Source: Oceaniovalibus sp. ACAM 378 (GTDB lineage Bacteria > Pseudomonadota > Alphaproteobacteria > Rhodobacterales > Rhodobacteraceae). Taken from it: a DNA stretch of 64,000 nt. The position numbers were made by a program, and so were the translations under genes. The stretch spans positions 186,001 to 250,000 of the forward strand of contig NZ_VSJK01000002.1 in the NCBI RefSeq assembly GCF_008085915.1, read 5' to 3'. Position 1 is the first letter of the stretch. Every line of letters starts with the position of its first letter. The notes under the pieces were generated by a model, which did not search any database, was not told the DNA's origin, and was given only the letters and a program-made list of their open reading frames with translations. Positions 17,119 to 24,797 of the stretch are shown piece after piece.

Positions 17119-18696
17119 ATGGCTCGAATCGCGTTCATCCTACTGTGTCACAAAGATCCGGACGCCGTCATTCAGCAGGCGCGCCGACTGACGGCTGTTG
17201 GCGATTTCATGTCGATCCATTTCGACGCCCGGGCTGGCCGTGCCGACTATGATCGGATTCACGAGGCGCTGAAGGACAACCCCAGAGTCGTCTTTGTGCG
17301 CAGACGGATCAAATGCGGCTGGGGAACGTGGAGCCTTGTCAAGGCGACGTTGCTGGCGGTGCGTGCCGCGGTCGAAGCGTTTCCGCGCGCCACGCATTTC
17401 TATATGCTGTCAGGCGATTGCATGGCGATCAAATCGGCGGAATACGCGCACGGATTTCTGGATGCGGAAGACGCCGATTATATTGAATCCGTCGATTATT
17501 TCGACAGCGGTTGGATCAAGACGGGGTTCCGCGAAGAACGGTTGATCTATCGCCACTTCTTTAACGAACGCACACACAAGTGGTTGTTCTACAAATCCTA
17601 TGAGTTGCAAAAGCGGCTGGGGCTGGCGCGCGGGGTTCCGGCCGACCTGCAAATGATGATCGGCAGCCAGTGGTGGTGCCTGCGCCGTCGTACGATCGAG
17701 GTGGTCTTGGATCTTGCCCGCCGTCGCCGCGACATAATGCGGTTCTTTCGCACCACCTGGATTCCGGATGAGACATTTTTCCAGACTCTGGTGCGGCATC
17801 TGGTGCCGGAAAAGGAAATCCGTTCACGCACCCTGACGTTCCTGATCTTTACCGACTACGGGATGCCGGTGGTTTTTTACAACGATCACTATGATCTGCT
17901 GCTGGCGCAGGATTACCTGTTCGCGCGCAAGATCAGCCCGGGCGCCGCGACGTTGAAGGAAAAATTGGGCGATCTTTATTCCGCGCGGGGTACGGCGTTC
18001 CAGATCAGCAATGAAGGGCGCAGTCTGTTCAATTTCATGACCGGGCGCGGCCGCGAGGGGCGACGGTTCGCGCCGCGATTCTGGGAAACCGAATCGACCC
18101 TGGGCCGGGAACGCGAGCTGATGATCGTGATCAGCAAGAAGTGGCATGTGGGCAAGCGTCTGCTGGAGCGGATTCGCAATGTGACCGACGTGCCCGCCAT
18201 CGACTATTTGTTCGACGAGGACGGCGCGCATCTGCCCGATCTGGGCGGCATTCAGAAAACGATGGAAAAGCGCACCCGCCACCGCCGCGCCCTGATGCGG
18301 ATGCTGTTCGATTACTATGAATCCGACCGTCTGGTGATCTGCCTTGATCCCGACAATATCGACCTGTTGCGTGATTTCCAAACTGACCGTTCGGTCACTC
18401 GACTGCTTGAAGTTCAATGCCAGTTCACCGACGAATATCTGCTGGGCCATGCAAAACGCGTCGGTCTGGCGGGCGAAAGAACACCGCAGGAAACCATCGA
18501 CACCCTGCTGCCGACCATCCGCGCCGACGTCGCCCACGAAAGCGATATTCTGCGCGATGCCGGGTTCGACGCGCTTTATCAACTTACTCAGGGTGCACCG
18601 GATGCGGTGAATGCCGCCGCTCTGACCGCATTCCTGTCGATTTCACCGGAGGCTGCGATGCGGCTTGCCAGTGACGACCAGCTTTTCGACGACTGA
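17119..18696 (+). CDS. GT14-like (core-2/I-branching) glycosyltransferase with C-terminal DUF5927/5928-type domain
   Basis: The 525-residue protein has an N-terminal domain (about 1-265) of the Branch/GT14 type. It shows AFILLCHKDPDAVIQQARRL, VVFVRRRIKCGWGTWSLVKA, YMLSGDCMAIKSAEYAHGFL and MMIGSQWWCLRRRTIEVVLD, matching bacterial relatives of beta-1,6-GlcNAc transferases and xylosyltransferases. The C-terminal half (about 300-525) matches what I remember as the DUF5927/DUF5928 extension of Rhodobacterales, function unknown. It starts VMIVISKKWHVGKRLLE-like (near residue 334) with a P-loop-poor alpha/beta pattern. There is no signal peptide, so it acts in the cytosol. It is divergent from the sulfotransferase gene. 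Confidence 0.75.
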   Translation: MARIAFILLCHKDPDAVIQQARRLTAVGDFMSIHFDARAGRADYDRIHEALKDNPRVVFVRRRIKCGWGTWSLVKATLLAVRAAVEAFPRATHFYMLSGDCMAIKSAEYAHGFLDAEDADYIESVDYFDSGWIKTGFREERLIYRHFFNERTHKWLFYKSYELQKRLGLARGVPADLQMMIGSQWWCLRRRTIEVVLDLARRRRDIMRFFRTTWIPDETFFQTLVRHLVPEKEIRSRTLTFLIFTDYGMPVVFYNDHYDLLLAQDYLFARKISPGAATLKEKLGDLYSARGTAFQISNEGRSLFNFMTGRGREGRRFAPRFWETESTLGRERELMIVISKKWHVGKRLLERIRNVTDVPAIDYLFDEDGAHLPDLGGIQKTMEKRTRHRRALMRMLFDYYESDRLVICLDPDNIDLLRDFQTDRSVTRLLEVQCQFTDEYLLGHAKRVGLAGERTPQETIDTLLPTIRADVAHESDILRDAGFDALYQLTQGAPDAVNAAALTAFLSISPEAAMRLASDDQLFDD

Positions 18697-18714
18697 CCAA
18701 AAAGGAATACGCCG

Positions 18715-19095
18715 ATGTTTGCAACCTATGACGACCAGAACATCTTTGCCCGCATCCTGCGCGGTGAAATCCCGAACACGACAGTGATGGAAACCGATCA
18801 CACGCTGGCGTTCCGCGATATCAACCCTCTGGCACCGGAGCATGTGCTGGTGATCCCCAAGGGCGCCTATATCTCCCACGACGATTTTGCCCTCAACGCT
18901 GGCGAGGCCGAGATTGTCGATTTCATCCGCGTCACGGGCCGGATCTGTGCCGAACTGGGCGTTCAGCCTTCCACCCAGGGGGCAGGATACCGGATTATTT
19001 CGAATGCAGGAACGGATGGGGTGCAGGATGTGCCACACTACCACCTGCATATCCTTGCCGGGCGCCCGCTGGGCCGGATGCTTTCGGCGGGTTGA
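18715..19095 (+). CDS. HIT-family nucleotide-binding hydrolase (HinT-like)
   Basis: This 126-residue protein reads IFARILRGEIPNTTVMETDH at the N-terminus and ends with the histidine triad VPHYHLHILAGRPLGRMLSA (H-x-H-x-H). That is the HinT subgroup, which hydrolyses adenosine 5'-phosphoramidates. An AAAAAGGAA ribosome-binding site precedes the ATG. It starts 18 bases after the glycosyltransferase gene and is probably cotranscribed with it, though HinT genes have housekeeping roles elsewhere. Confidence 0.93.
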   Translation: MFATYDDQNIFARILRGEIPNTTVMETDHTLAFRDINPLAPEHVLVIPKGAYISHDDFALNAGEAEIVDFIRVTGRICAELGVQPSTQGAGYRIISNAGTDGVQDVPHYHLHILAGRPLGRMLSAG

Positions 19096-19304
19096 ACGCG
19101 CGGCACGGGTCGCCGGGGCTGGCCTTGCCGCCCTGCCGGGATTTCTGAGCGCGACGTAAGGCGCGCTCGGCGAGCATCGCTGCGATCTGCTCGCAAGGAT
19201 GACGGCATTTTCATCGGCAGGACGGGAAATCGGGATGACGGCAGTTTGAAATCTGCGATACTGCGTCGCAGATTGACGACACCCGCATGTCCGAGGAGAA
19301 TGCC

Positions 19305-20381
19305 ATGGCCGATCTCGATGCCCAGGTCCGCAAAAGTCAGGCGCAGGTCGCCGATACCCAAGCCAAGATCACTGAAATTACCAGCCGGATCGAAACGGCA
19401 CGTCAGAAAATGGCGTCCGGCACAGATGTGACCGTCGAGATCGAGAACGCCACTCTGGACGATGTACATGCCCATACAGAGGCGATGAATGCGAATATCG
19501 CCGAACTGATCATGGGGCTTGATGACGTGACCTCGGGGTTTTCGAAAGACTTCGCTGAAATGCGCGACAAGACCGGTTGGGAAAGCTTCGTCGGCATCTT
19601 TTCCGAAGGCAAATCCGAATCCCTGCGGCAGGAACGGATGCGGACTGCATCGGTTGACGAAAAGTTGCAGGATCTGATCTCCAAGTCCGACATCATCGTG
19701 CGCCTTCTAGAGGGCCAGCTTGCCGTGCTGAACGAACAGAAGACGCGGGTCGAGGTCAACCTGACCGAAACGCTGGACGACCGCGAGTTCACAGTCGGCG
19801 AGCTTGAAGCGCTGCGGGTCGATATTCTGGCCATGGACCCGAAGATCATCGCGCTGGAAAACCGGATCAGCGTCGAACAGGACGCCGCCGCCCGCACCCG
19901 TCTGGAAACTGAACTCGCCGGATTGAACCAGAGCTATAATGAAATGGTGCAGCAGGAACAGGTCAAGCTGGCCAAGTCGCAGACGCTGGAACGCTATATC
20001 GAAAAGGGCAAGACCTGGGTCGATTCGCTGCAAAATCAGGCGGCGACGCAGATGGTCTTGATTAACAAGTTGCAGACCGACACGAAACAGCGTGTCGTAT
20101 TGTATGACGCCCTGACAAAATCGCTGAAGACCGCGCAGCAGCAGGATGTCGCACACCGGATCAACGAGATCGGTGTGCAGACCGATCAGGAGGCGCAGAC
20201 CGCCATGGCGCAGATCGGCGCGGCAACCAACAGCCGGATGGGTGACATGCTGGAGGCGCACGAGGATCATATGGTCTTTGCGCGAAAGGTTCTGGAGCAA
20301 AAGCAAAAGGCCGACGAACGGTTCGCCCGACGCTTTGCCTCGATCGTCGAAAAGCACGACAAGAACCTGTATGGTGAATGA
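19305..20381 (+). CDS. long coiled-coil protein, first gene of the AAA+/DUF1523 locus (TelA-like?)
   Basis: The 358-residue protein is almost entirely helical and highly charged, with long heptad-like stretches (about residues 1-45, 115-240 and 270-350). It has no signal peptide or membrane helix. The layout, with a helical core around GKTWVDSLQNQAATQMVLIN and TDTKQRVVLYDALTKSLKTA, recalls TelA/toxic-anion-resistance proteins, but I could not match a signature and treat that as tentative. The ATG at 19305 is chosen because a GAGGAGAA ribosome-binding site lies 5 bases upstream, covering the codons after an earlier in-frame ATG at 19287. It heads a co-directional run ending at 27089. Confidence 0.75.
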   Translation: MADLDAQVRKSQAQVADTQAKITEITSRIETARQKMASGTDVTVEIENATLDDVHAHTEAMNANIAELIMGLDDVTSGFSKDFAEMRDKTGWESFVGIFSEGKSESLRQERMRTASVDEKLQDLISKSDIIVRLLEGQLAVLNEQKTRVEVNLTETLDDREFTVGELEALRVDILAMDPKIIALENRISVEQDAAARTRLETELAGLNQSYNEMVQQEQVKLAKSQTLERYIEKGKTWVDSLQNQAATQMVLINKLQTDTKQRVVLYDALTKSLKTAQQQDVAHRINEIGVQTDQEAQTAMAQIGAATNSRMGDMLEAHEDHMVFARKVLEQKQKADERFARRFASIVEKHDKNLYGE

Positions 20382-20397
20382 CCTGTGCAGGCGGCGA

Positions 20398-20445
20398 AAT
20401 TTCCTTGAAGTAAGGAAATTGAAAAATTTCTCGCAGGAGAAATTT
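20398..20445. repeat. two adjacent perfect 9-bp hairpins
   Basis: AATTTCCTT (20398-20406) pairs with AAGGAAATT (20412-20420). AAATTTCTC (20424-20432) pairs with GAGAAATTT (20437-20445). The stems are AT-rich in a GC-rich neighbourhood and occupy the 75-base gap between two genes of one apparent operon. Neither is followed by a clear T tract in either direction, so mRNA processing or partial attenuation seems as likely as termination. Confidence 0.7.
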
Positions 20446-20456
20446 GGGGGCCGGCG

Positions 20457-21596
20457 ATGAGCGAGGGCGTGACCGGTGCCGATCTGTCGCGCGATCATGT
20501 CGGGCTGACCGATACATTGGTCGCGCGCCGGTACTTCCGCAAGTTTGAAGCGATCTCGTCGCATCTGGCACGCGTCGCAGCCGCGATGGAGTCCGAGGGT
20601 ATCTTTTCGCGCGGCGAGGTCGAGGTTCTGGGCGATTACGTTCAGCGGATTGCCAATACGTTTCGCGCTCTGGGCATGAAATATCTGATGACCGGGCGTG
20701 ATACCGGCACCTCATTTGGCAGCCTTGCGATGGACCGGACCGAAAGCGGGTTTCCGGTGTTCCGCGAGCTGCTGACCATGGGCAGCGATTTCGCGCAGGC
20801 GGCCGCACATCTTGATTCAACCCCCGACCGGGAAGGGTTGACCGAGCAGATGCTTGGACGGATTCTGCGAGACCTCGAGATTCCGACCCGGCTGCAATTC
20901 GCCATGGCTCAGCGGGTCTATTATGAAACACTGTTGGCACAGTCATTGTTCTGGGCGCAGAACGATCCGCGCGCGATCTGGCTGGGCGGGGTGGAGGGCA
21001 GGCGGCGGTTCTTGCTGCACTGGGCGGTCTATGACACCGAGGTCAACCTGCCGGTCGTCTATCTGATGGAGATCGAGGATTCGGGGCGCGTGTCGCTTCC
21101 CAAGGATGCGGCGCGCTGGCCGGCGGTTCAGGCGCATTTGACGGCTCAGTCGATGGGCGGGCTGAAACTGTTGACTATCGCCAATGGGTTCGACCGGGAT
21201 TTCGACGATCTGCACCCCAAACGGTTGCGCCGCCTGCACATCGGGCCAATGTATTCGCGAGCCTATACCCAGCAGTCCGGGCCAATTCATGAGATTCTGG
21301 AAGAGGCTCATGCACCGGATGAGCAGGACTGGTGTCTGGTCTGGACGACCGAGGAACTGGAGAGCGGACGGGTGGAGCGTGAGTCCAAGGGATGGTTCGG
21401 TTCGGTCGAACGTGAGGTGTTCACGCTGGATCCCTTCGGGACGCGCGGCATAGACACCGGCGCGACACGGACCGACAGATCGATCATTCTGCCGCAGCTC
21501 TTGTTTCAGGTGTTGTCCGAGAAGAATCCGCCGGGGTTTCGGTCGGTGCGCAAATTCGTCGTTTCCGCCAATGGGCGCGTTCTGAGCCACCGATAG
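20457..21596 (+). CDS. conserved-looking protein of unknown function in the AAA+ locus
   Basis: The 379-residue product is soluble-looking, with no signal peptide or membrane segment. The N-terminal half is helical (ARRYFRKFEAISSHLARVAA). The middle holds aromatic-rich strands (WLGGVEGRRRFLLHWAVYDT, VYLMEIEDSGRV). The C-terminal part (about 285-379) includes DWCLVWTTEELESGRVERES and SIILPQLLFQVLSEKNPPGF. I do not recognise the family. It follows the coiled-coil gene by 75 bases and precedes the AAA+ ATPase gene by 63, so a shared role with the ATPase (adaptor or substrate) is the likeliest inference. Confidence 0.75.
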   Translation: MSEGVTGADLSRDHVGLTDTLVARRYFRKFEAISSHLARVAAAMESEGIFSRGEVEVLGDYVQRIANTFRALGMKYLMTGRDTGTSFGSLAMDRTESGFPVFRELLTMGSDFAQAAAHLDSTPDREGLTEQMLGRILRDLEIPTRLQFAMAQRVYYETLLAQSLFWAQNDPRAIWLGGVEGRRRFLLHWAVYDTEVNLPVVYLMEIEDSGRVSLPKDAARWPAVQAHLTAQSMGGLKLLTIANGFDRDFDDLHPKRLRRLHIGPMYSRAYTQQSGPIHEILEEAHAPDEQDWCLVWTTEELESGRVERESKGWFGSVEREVFTLDPFGTRGIDTGATRTDRSIILPQLLFQVLSEKNPPGFRSVRKFVVSANGRVLSHR

Positions 21597-21626
21597 ATCG
21601 GCGCGAGTGTTCGGGCGCAGCGCAGT

Positions 21627-21648
21627 GAGTATTTTTGCAAAGAAGAAA
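21627..21648 (+). repeat. GAGTATTTTTGCAAAGAAGAAA intergenic motif, copy 1
   Basis: One of at least four copies in this window of a motif GAGTATTT-N4/5-AAAGAAGAA (others at 31254-31274 minus, 33206-33226 minus and 60504-60525; a degenerate one at 59583). It lies between the 379-residue gene and the AAA+ ATPase gene, just ahead of an AGGAGG ribosome-binding site. Confidence 0.65.
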
Positions 21649-21659
21649 CAGGAGGTTCT

Positions 21660-23597
21660 GTGAGCCTGTCAGCCGATACAATGGAACTGCGTGAGGCGGA
21701 TATTCGCAAGCACTATGTCGCCGCGCTGGCGATGCTGGCGGGGTTCGACCACATGCCGCGGATCGCCGCCGCGAAGAGGGACGTAAGGACCGATGAGCGT
21801 TCGCCGGGGATCGGCACGCGCCGGCGGTTCCGCTCCACCACGCCCGGGCTGGTGACGCGGTCGACCGCGCGGGCGGAAGGTGTGCGGATCATTGAACGGG
21901 TCGAATCCGTAGGGGGTGATGAGTTGCCCTCGCCCGTGCAGGCGGCGGTATTGCAGGGGTTGCGGCGCGGGCTTGCCATCGCTTTGGCGGTGGGGGAGCA
22001 GTTTGCAGAACGCACCGGGCTGGATGCGTTGAAGCGCGACAATCTGGCGGGCGTGCTCTCAGCGGGAAAATCGGCCGGGTTTTCGGAACTTCTGTCGGCT
22101 GAATCCCTGGTGGTCCTGTCGGTGTTCGGCAATGCGGTGTCGGTTCTTTTGGCCGCCCATGCGGGTGAACTGACGGTCGAGATCGGCGAGGTCGAAGAGG
22201 TGCTGACCGACAACGCGCCGCTGGCCCTGCACGGCGCGCTATGGGAGTTGGATCAGGACATCTCTGCTTTCGGCGTGGAAGACGACGGCCGGGTGGTGGC
22301 GACAGTTCTGGCCTTTGCCGAGGCGCTGATGCGCCGGGTGGAGCAGCGTGCGGCAACGGCGCCGCAAATTGCCGGGTTCACTGGCGCAAGCTGGCGGGTC
22401 GAGGCCGACGATCTGACCATCCACGGATTCACGCCGTCGCGCCGGGGCAAGGGCACGGCCCTGACCATGACGTTCAAACAACCCAACGAGGTGGTGGGCA
22501 ACCACATCGCCAAATATCAGGCGATGAAGCTGTCGAAGATGCTGATGGCTTATGATTTTGACCGGCGGCTGAACCCCTTTGCCGAGCTCGGTGGTTTCAT
22601 CTTTACCTTCATGGGGGACGGCGCGCCGGGCACCGGTAAAACGACGCTGATTCAAATGATGGCGGGGCTGATTTCCGGCTATTGCGAGGTGGCGGGATAT
22701 CCGTTCCGATATCAAAACCTGTCGACCGACAATATCGACAGCTATCAGGGCAAGTCCGGTCAGAACGCCAAGGCTTTCATCACTTCTATCATCGACCCGG
22801 GCGTCATCGGCTTTGGAACCATCGACGACATCGACCAACTGGCGGGAAAGCGCGGTGACCGGCAGTCCAGCGCCGGACAGTTGGAAATCACCGCCGTCCT
22901 GATGGAAAGTTTCGCGGGGGCCAATACTGTGGTGCGCGGCAACTGTACCTTCGGCATGTTCTCGAATTATCCCGAAAACGTCGACGATGCCCTGCGCCAA
23001 AGGGCGGGTGCGCGGTTTCTAGTCGACGGGCCGCAGAGCCGGGACGATTACATCGACATCCTGCATCTGCTGATCGGCAAGAACCACAAAATTCCCCTGG
23101 GCGATCACCAGTTGTTTGCAGCGCAGGAAATCCGGCAGGCGGTCGCTGCGAGTTTCGAAAGCCATGGTCGCCCGAAAGAGGATGGGTTGATTGCGGTCTG
23201 GGACCGGACCGAGAAAGCCCTTGGGCGGCTGGATACTATCGCCAAGCTGGGCAGTTATCTGAAAGCGATACAAGAGGCCGATCATCGTTTTACCGGGCGG
23301 GCGATCAAGAACATCACCGATGCGGTCAAGGTGCGGGCGATGGATTTCGAGCTGCCGGACGAATGGATGGAGAACCCCGACCTGTTCCTGTTCAAAGCCT
23401 ATGACCACAAGGTGGCGATGATCCGCGACATGGCCCGGCCAATTACCGTTGAGATGGTGATTCAGGAAATCAACCGCTACGCCGACAGTGAGTTCCGCTA
23501 TGCCGACAAGTCGGACGAGGTCGCGATTGCCAATATGGTGCGTGACTTTGGCCTGACCGAGATCGCCAAGCGGCGGTATCTGGAGTCGAAGGGATGA
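21660..23597 (+). CDS. AAA+ ATPase, core of the unknown membrane locus
   Basis: The 645-residue protein has an N-terminal helical region of about 240 residues, then a beta-rich linker and a AAA+ module. Walker A is GDGAPGTGKTTLIQMMAG (GAPGTGKT at about 321-328). The Walker B-like strand is GVIGFGTIDDIDQLAGKR (DDID instead of the usual DExD). A sensor/arginine-finger region reads SNYPENVDDALRQRAGARF. The module resembles the classical (FtsH/spastin-like) clade, without a protease domain. Translation starts at GTG 21660, supported by AGGAGG 5 bases upstream. The stop overlaps the start of a 40-residue ORF (ATGA). Partners are probably the adjacent membrane proteins. Confidence 0.85.
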   Translation: MSLSADTMELREADIRKHYVAALAMLAGFDHMPRIAAAKRDVRTDERSPGIGTRRRFRSTTPGLVTRSTARAEGVRIIERVESVGGDELPSPVQAAVLQGLRRGLAIALAVGEQFAERTGLDALKRDNLAGVLSAGKSAGFSELLSAESLVVLSVFGNAVSVLLAAHAGELTVEIGEVEEVLTDNAPLALHGALWELDQDISAFGVEDDGRVVATVLAFAEALMRRVEQRAATAPQIAGFTGASWRVEADDLTIHGFTPSRRGKGTALTMTFKQPNEVVGNHIAKYQAMKLSKMLMAYDFDRRLNPFAELGGFIFTFMGDGAPGTGKTTLIQMMAGLISGYCEVAGYPFRYQNLSTDNIDSYQGKSGQNAKAFITSIIDPGVIGFGTIDDIDQLAGKRGDRQSSAGQLEITAVLMESFAGANTVVRGNCTFGMFSNYPENVDDALRQRAGARFLVDGPQSRDDYIDILHLLIGKNHKIPLGDHQLFAAQEIRQAVAASFESHGRPKEDGLIAVWDRTEKALGRLDTIAKLGSYLKAIQEADHRFTGRAIKNITDAVKVRAMDFELPDEWMENPDLFLFKAYDHKVAMIRDMARPITVEMVIQEINRYADSEFRYADKSDEVAIANMVRDFGLTEIAKRRYLESKG

Positions 23598-23716
23598 GCG
23601 AATGCGCGGTCATGCCGATCGATCCCGTTCTGACGTCTTCGGCTGTGACGGACAGGCTGAGTTCGGACCATATGAGCTTGGGCGGGGGGCGGCGCGACGC
23701 ATGGGTCCAATCCTGA
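23594..23716 (+). CDS. 40-residue coupled micro-ORF behind the AAA+ gene
   Basis: It starts in the ATGA overlap with the ATPase stop, and its TGA at 23714-23716 lies 16 bases inside the next membrane-protein gene. The product (MSECAVMPIDPVLTSSAVTD then RLSSDHMSLGGGRRDAWVQS) is not recognised. It may be a real peptide or simply a translational bridge delivering ribosomes to the next start at 23701. A remnant of a longer gene is also possible. Confidence 0.35.
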   Translation: MSECAVMPIDPVLTSSAVTDRLSSDHMSLGGGRRDAWVQS

Positions 23717-24018
23717 TTTTTGTCGGCACGGTGATCGCCGCCTCTGTGGTGGCGAGCCTTACTGCTGTATCGGCGCTGGCCGAAACCGGCGTTGACACTC
23801 GGCTGGGGCAGTTTCGCGCGACGGTCCTGGGAGTTGCGATCTGTTTCGTTGCCGCCTTCGTCCTGTTTGCCTTGACCGACCCCGACCCTCTATCCTGGCC
23901 TGAGACGACCACCGAATATCTGCGCCGTACCCTTGGGATAACGATATTTGCCGGTTTTATCTGGCTGCCGGTGTTTCTGGGGGTGTTTGCCACACTTGTA
24001 CGGCGGCGGCGGGCATGA
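23701..24018 (+). CDS. small membrane protein of the AAA+ locus (first of three)
   Basis: The 105-residue protein has about three hydrophobic segments: MGPILIFVGTVIAASVVASL, ATVLGVAICFVAAFVLFALT and GITIFAGFIWLPVFLGVFAT. It ends in a basic RRRRA tail. The start at 23701 is inferred, since the frame is open 33 codons further upstream but that stretch is polar and unlike a membrane N-terminus. Its stop overlaps the next start (ATGA). Function is unknown. Confidence 0.65.
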   Translation: MGPILIFVGTVIAASVVASLTAVSALAETGVDTRLGQFRATVLGVAICFVAAFVLFALTDPDPLSWPETTTEYLRRTLGITIFAGFIWLPVFLGVFATLVRRRRA

Positions 24019-24344
24019 CCGGCCTGTTGATCCCTGCGGTTCTTTTGATCCTTGCTGCGGCGGCAATCCCCTTTGCCATGGCGCGGGTATTGCCCGAAGG
24101 TATCGCGGGACTGGTCGTGAATGGTGCGATTTCGGCGCTGGTGCTGACCGGGATGTCTGCGGCCTATTTCCTGTGGGCCTATGGTCGGACCGACACCCGC
24201 GTGGTTGACCTGCTCGGTGCCGCTCCGGGGGCGACGCTGGTGTATTTCCTGCGGCTTGGGGTTCAGGCGGGGCTGATCTGGGCGCCGGTCATGATCCTGA
24301 GCCTGAGTGCGCAACCCAAACGCTGGAAGACAGTACAATGGTAA
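24015..24344 (+). CDS. small membrane protein of the AAA+ locus (second of three)
   Basis: A 109-residue hydrophobic protein with three likely helices (MTGLLIPAVLLILAAAAIPF, NGAISALVLTGMSAAYFLWA, LRLGVQAGLIWAPVMILSLS) and a short basic C-terminus. It starts in an ATGA overlap with its predecessor, and its final 7 bases overlap the next gene. The chain of overlaps argues for coordinated synthesis of the three membrane proteins. No family is recognised. Confidence 0.7.
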   Translation: MTGLLIPAVLLILAAAAIPFAMARVLPEGIAGLVVNGAISALVLTGMSAAYFLWAYGRTDTRVVDLLGAAPGATLVYFLRLGVQAGLIWAPVMILSLSAQPKRWKTVQW

Positions 24345-24742
24345 ATTCCGGCGCCGACGGGTTCTGGACTGGCGGAACGCCACATTTACTGTCGCTTGGG
24401 GCGCGAATTGCGCGGTCGGGAGCGGATCCGGGGCCTGAGATGATCCCGATGATCAGCATTGCAGGGCTGGTGGTGCTGGGCCTGATCCTGGGCATGAATG
24501 CCCTGCGCCGATGGTCATTCTGGCCCCGTCTCGCCGTGATCTTGGTCGTTCTGTCGGTCTGTGGCGCGCTTGCCGCAGTGGGTGCCTATGTGGCCAACGG
24601 GGTGCAGGTGGGGGCGGCGCTGACCGCCGATCCTCTGGGCGGTGCGATCTGGTTCTTGGCGGCAGGGGTGCAACTGGCCCTGCCGGGGTGTATCGTCGCG
24701 GCGGTCGCGTTGTGGTGGCGGCAGAGGGGCAGGGCGGCGTGA
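24338..24742 (+). CDS. small membrane protein of the AAA+ locus (third of three)
   Basis: The 134-residue protein has a polar N-terminus of about 34 residues followed by three helices (MIPMISIAGLVVLGLILGMN, LAVILVVLSVCGALAAVGAY, LAAGVQLALPGCIVAAVALW) and an Arg-rich end. The start at 24338 is favoured by the 7-base overlap with the previous gene. The ATG at 24440, directly ahead of the first helix, is an alternative. Function is unknown. Confidence 0.65.
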   Translation: MVNSGADGFWTGGTPHLLSLGARIARSGADPGPEMIPMISIAGLVVLGLILGMNALRRWSFWPRLAVILVVLSVCGALAAVGAYVANGVQVGAALTADPLGGAIWFLAAGVQLALPGCIVAAVALWWRQRGRAA

Positions 24743-24797
24743 TACAGGTTCGGCAATCACAGGCGAGAGCGGTGCATCGGGTCCGGAAGGGAAACGC

